Source of the DNA: Xenopus tropicalis
Taxonomy: Eukaryota; Chordata; Amphibia; Anura; Pipidae
Length of the DNA stretch: 64,000 nucleotides
Direction: 5' to 3'
Assembly (NCBI RefSeq): GCF_000004195.4
Contig: NC_030684.2
Coordinates: 64,973,892-65,037,891, forward strand
In this document: piece by piece, positions 59,636-64,000 of the stretch
Layout of the letters: each line of letters starts with the position of its first letter
Position numbering within the stretch: the stretch's first letter is position 1
Translations under genes and position numbers: made by a program
The notes under the pieces: model-generated
Told to the model about the DNA's origin: nothing
The model's database searches: none
What the model saw: the letters and a program-made list of their open reading frames with translations, nothing else

Positions 59636-59930
59636 TGGGCTGGTGCCCCTGTTCGGAGAGAACAGCGCCAGCCTGGGGTAGCTGCAGTGCTTCCTCCTTC
59701 CTGCTTCGGGTGCGCGCGCATGCGCAGTAGAGTGAAAAAGCCGAACTTTAGTAGAGTCGGCTTTTCACTCTACTGCGCATGCGCCAGCGCTCACTACAGG
59801 TACCCCAGGCTGGTGCTGTTTTCTCCTAACAGGGGCACCAGCCCGGGGTACAAGGTAAGCGATTATAGTCACTTGGGGGTGCCTAACATTTTGGCACCCC
59901 CAAGTGACTTAGCCTTTCCTTGTCCTTTAA
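59636..59930. mobile_element. Hairpin MITE, copy 3 of 3
   Basis: GGCTGGTGCCCCTGTTCGGA on the left mirrors TCCTAACAGGGGCACCAGCC on the right; the centre pairs GTAGAGTGAAAAAGCCGAAC with GTCGGCTTTTCACTCTAC. It ends GCACCCCCAAGTGACTTAGC then CCTTTAA. The left terminus is missing, as in the other copies. Confidence 0.8.
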
Positions 59931-62640
59931 TGGTTTAAGTCCCATTATTTGCCCTGAAAAAGTATTAATCAATATATCTTATGTTCAAAAGTATCCTTTG
60001 TAAATAGCACCTTTAATTGAAAAAATGATAGTTCTATGTCCAGTTGAAAAAAATCTGGGCCAAATTATGTGAAATTATTTTTTTTTCATTGTTTTATTAA
60101 TTTCTTAAGGTACATCATATGTACATATGTACTTAGCAAAATATTTCTATTTTAGTAGTGAAGTTACTGTACATACTACATGTACCTGAATTTACATTTC
60201 ATATTCAAGAGCATTTAATTAGATGCTTATGCAGCTGTCTCAAATTGGTAGTTTGTATGCAATATACAATGATGTATGTGTTCTGTACAGAATTAATTCT
60301 ACCAACCCAAAAGAGACTAGGTTCCCTTGAAGATGTATGCCACAGCACAATTCTGCATGGGGCAATGAGGCACTTGTGGTAAAGGTAAGACCTTTAATTG
60401 TGCCACTAGATAGAAAAATAATCTGGAAAAAAGCACTTTTTTGGTTTTGTCGCACAAATGAAAGCATAAATGCCCCCCCCCCCAAAAAAAACCTCTAAAA
60501 CCACTATGCAAAGAAAGATTAGCCAGTTGAAGAAGGACACCTGCCTCCTATATGACCTTGATAGCTTTTGTATGGCACATTTTTTATTTCAGATTTGTCA
60601 CTGTTTTGACACATAAGAATTGGAGAAAAAATTGTGTTTTTTTTCCCCATGTAAAAAAAAAACCTTAGTTTTGCACAAAAAACTTGTGAAAACCAAACTT
60701 TGGTAAATGGGCCCCATTGTACATACTACTTTGGTGTCATAAACTGCAGAAAGCCTTCTTTTTCATGCAGTTTCATAAATTTGGGAAGAGCAAGAAGCTT
60801 ATAAAATGGTTTGTACCACTGAATTTTCAAAACTATCACAGTTACTGTACTGGCTTACGATAAAAAATAGCAAACTTTTTGTACCCTATTGAAGTTTGCA
60901 AAACACACTGGAGATTATTTTTTAATATGAAGTATTTATAAAGCACCAGCATGTATTGTAGCTCAGTACTTTAAAAGGGTACATACATTAAATTTATAGA
61001 TACATACAGTATACATATAAACACTAAGCAATACAAGAGTTATTGAGGGCCCTGCTCATAAATTTACATATTACTAATGTAGGCTAAATGCAAAGTGTAA
61101 AAATTGTTGCAGTATGCTACTTTTTTTTAAGCAATGGATAATTCCAGCATCTTTGTGCCAGCAAGAAGTTGCTGCAAAATGTTGCACCTACTACTATTCA
61201 TAATCTCTGCTGGAATATAGGAGCAAGTTTTGTGTCCATTTTTGGATGGCACACAAGCTGCATCTATGTCACTATGAGTTCCAAAATCAAAGGTTGAGAA
61301 AAGCTGCACATAACAGGTGCAACATAAATATTGATCATAGCACCAGAAAGATTGGGTGCAAGCATTTTCTGTGTATCATTTTAACATATGCATGCAAGTT
61401 TGCATGTGCATTTTGCATGTTGTGCCGTATTTGCTAATAGTAAACTAAAAACATGTGCAAGCTTTTTAGGAGTTTATATAACTCCACTGTGTTATGAGCT
61501 ACAGTTTCTGTTCATTCTGGTCAGTGGCATTATAGTATAAAGTACATGTAGTTACAACAGAATAGAACACAGTAAACATGTGGAAAATGTATAAAAAAAA
61601 CTGCATCACTTGTACCAGGTCAAGTTTTGAAATTTTTTTTTTACATTACCCTATTAATGTAACATAATACACAGCTCTGTATACATTTATTCATACTGTA
61701 TATGACACAATATTGTACTATGAACTAGCTGTCTATCAAAAGATAGATAGTCTATCTAAACTATCTATCTATCGATCGATCTATCTATCATCTGTCTGTC
61801 TATCTATTCAAATATTTTTCTTAGCATCCTACACTAGCACCCAAGATATTCTATTCCCCAGCCCTCACTCTGTTCTTGCCTTTGTGGCGCTAAGTCAAGT
61901 TTTAGACATACGGGGAAGCTTCACATTTACTATGTTTCAGCAGGTGCCAGAGATTTACCATATATAAAACAGAATCTAAAATAAAAAAAAACAACAACAT
62001 TAAATACTAACAAATAATTTAAAAAGGTTTAGAAACCCCCCTGAAATATAAATACAGTGAATCTATTTTGAGCCCTTGCTAGATGAATTGCTGCTTTAAA
62101 ACCATTTTTGCATTATTTTTCTTTGTTTAATTTAGTTGCTGTGAGAGCCATGGGACCGGATACAGAGAAGCCTATTGGGAGATCTAATTGACTGATTCAG
62201 TTTCCAAAGGATGACGCCACTTAGGCATTAAGACTGAAGGAAAAGTAAGAGAAGAGCAGGACAGAATGAAGATTCAAGGATGAGAGTGAGAAAATAGGAA
62301 TGAATATATTGACATGACTTATTTGTTGTGATACAGCATGAGCCTTTTTGCTTACTGATTTGCATTTATTCAAAAAATGTTTAAATAATGTAAATAGCTT
62401 GTATTTTACTTATTTGCAGAGAGTGTAGTCACTACTTAACACAGGGAAGATGTACAGAAAGGAATGAATAAGAATGATGCAGGGAAAAAAAACAATAGAA
62501 ACTAAGCGCAGAGTAATCAGGGGAAGAGCAATAAATATCCAGTGAAAGAGAGAAAGACAGAGAGGAAGAGACTGACAAAATCCCACCAAACTCCACCCCA
62601 CCCCGCCCCCTTAACTCATTCACAAGATCAGCTGAAAACA
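59931..62640. other. Intergenic, upstream of the 3' gene
   Basis: AT-rich, with a (GATA)/(CTAT) microsatellite at 61741-61807 and GA-rich sequence at 62540-62575. No gene recognised. Confidence 0.45.
61741..61807. repeat. GATA/CTAT microsatellite
   Basis: AGATAGATAG, TCTATCTAAACTATCTATCT, ATCGATCGATC and TCTATC repeats, partly palindromic. Confidence 0.9.
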
Positions 62641-62649
62641 TTCACATTC

Positions 62650-63116
62650 ACAAAACAGACGGTCACAGCCCAGCACCTCCTCTGTTTGCATTCAAGCAGT
62701 ATCAGCCCTTGGTCTCCCTAGCCAGACATACAGAGAGCGAGCACATCAGTAGATATGCCACACATCCCCTTTCAAATTGATTCCTAGGCAATAACCTGGA
62801 ATGGACTGCAAACTGTGTGTGATATAGCGTCAGTCGTGGGAGTCTTCTCAGCTTCTCTTACATCTTTGTGCAGCATCTTTGGAGTCTTCATTCTGTCCAC
62901 ACACATTGCTTGAGATCTTTATCTCTGCTGCTCTGAAGATAGATGCAAACCATATATTCTGCAAGCTTCAACAGTTAAAAGAAGGAATCCATTCAGAATA
63001 CTTGCTGAAGCAGCATGCATGCTAAGGCAGAGCCACTCTGTCAGTAAATCTACCTAGATCAATTTGGGTGGGGATTATACTCATTTAAAGCACCATGGAT
63101 CTACAGTCTTACAGAG
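62650..63116 (+). CDS. Probable first exon of an unidentified gene (5' UTR plus MDLQSYR)
   Basis: The ATG at 63095 has a strong Kozak context (CACCATGG) and opens seven codons, MDLQSYR, plus one base before the consensus donor GTGAGT at 63117. The preceding ~450 bp are unusually free of repeats and more balanced in composition than the surroundings, as expected of a transcribed leader; a C-rich stretch (CACCCCACCCCGCCCCC) at 62594-62610 could be promoter. The transcription start is not fixed. The next exon lies beyond the window, so the product cannot be named. Only 63095-63116 would be coding. Confidence 0.55.
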
Positions 63117-64000
63117 GTGAGTCTTCTTCCCTACTAATTCTTACTCCTCTGCCATCTGGGCTATAGTAGTTCATTTATGCTGTGGCTTGCATAAGGACAC
63201 ATGTCTATAATAACATTGTATTTATCATGTCCTATATCCATGTCCACGTGTACAGTACTACTTTATAGCAATAATAAAACCTATAAAGGGGCAGTTTTAA
63301 TTTGACTATGCTATACACAGATATCTGTTTTCTAATGCACGTCAAAATATGTTGTGTAGACACAAATCCTTGCAGGACAGAAAGGAGGAAGTCTGCTTTT
63401 TGGGGAAAGTGGCACACAGTGCACACATTCAGTATTGTTTGAAAGGTCATAGGTGACACAACAGAAGGTGCGTTGGTTAAGATACTGTATAAAACCATGA
63501 TGAGGCATAAAAATAATGAAATATATTCCTATTTAGATTATTTTTTAAAACTTAAACAGTAAATAGCAAAAGAACCGAGGCGTTAATCACAAAAAACAAT
63601 TGTTTGGCTGCAAGATGACGTTGAAGAAGTGGGTACTATATATAGCTGAGCCTTTGGGACACAAAATCAAGGAAAAAATTCAATTCTTGTTTGTAAGTAA
63701 AGCAATTACGTTACTGATATTCTATATTTTTACCCAAAGAATGCTATTATCAGTGCATCACTATATAGCCACTCCTTAGAATATTATCTTGCAGTCTAAA
63801 AGACCATTACATTGTAAGGCTTGGTTCACTCATTTTTATATTATATTAATTTTATATTATATTTTATATATACAGATTGCAATTTAACTGAATTTTTATA
63901 CATTATGCAATGTGACAATAATATATCTTGATTTCTAGTTTTGTAACTGTATCCTTCAGTGCTGTCACTGCGGAATAGCATAGGTGGAAACACCCTGTTC
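63117..64000 (+). other. Start of intron 1 of the 3' gene
   Basis: AT-rich sequence with no second exon that I can recognise before the window ends. Confidence 0.4.

Overview
The window looks like amphibian genomic DNA, most likely Xenopus (clawed frog). The basis is a vertebrate immunoglobulin-superfamily gene with normal introns, together with many foldback transposons of the kind described from Xenopus: TTAAAGG-ended T2-like MITEs with TTAA targets, and multi-copy repeats that begin ACAGGTATGG or similar. No prokaryotic signal is seen. The species cannot be settled by reading. Most of the 64 kb is intergenic or intronic and packed with transposable elements.

Layout. 1-2002 (minus strand) is the 5' part of a CR1-like LINE: an intact ORF1 with an SGNH/esterase domain, plus the endonuclease part of ORF2 running off the window edge. 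2694-7566 is a complete, fairly young LTR element with two 900-bp LTRs and a 4-bp target duplication. It has no gag-pol, and its only long ORF encodes a 400-residue zinc-ribbon-like protein. 7567-13476 is repeat-rich intergenic DNA.

13477-21319 (plus strand) is the centrepiece: a five-exon gene that splices in frame into a 337-residue protein. The order is leader, a V domain already joined to a J-like FGEGT strand in one exon, a C1-type Ig domain, a cysteine-bearing hinge, then a transmembrane segment and tail. Its architecture is that of a T-cell receptor chain, closest by eye to the gamma (or beta) type. It has no visible recombination signals, and its transmembrane segment has alanine where the related TCR segment carries lysine. 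The gene could encode a non-rearranging, invariant TCR-like receptor. A 19-bp tandem duplication in the last exon has shifted the frame and lengthened the tail.

21320-62600 is transposon territory. It holds a 2.4-kb element with an 8-bp target duplication inserted inside an older repeat and carrying a 13-bp minisatellite, and a 328-bp near-perfect palindrome with a TTA target duplication nested in another copy of that same older repeat. It also holds numerous T2-like MITEs (two sharing one TTAA) and a 34-bp minisatellite. At about 62650-63116 (plus strand) there is a probable first exon of another gene, coding for MDLQSYR before a consensus splice donor. Its identity is not recognised.

All identifications come from reading motifs, splice sites and terminal repeats by eye. 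No database search was possible.
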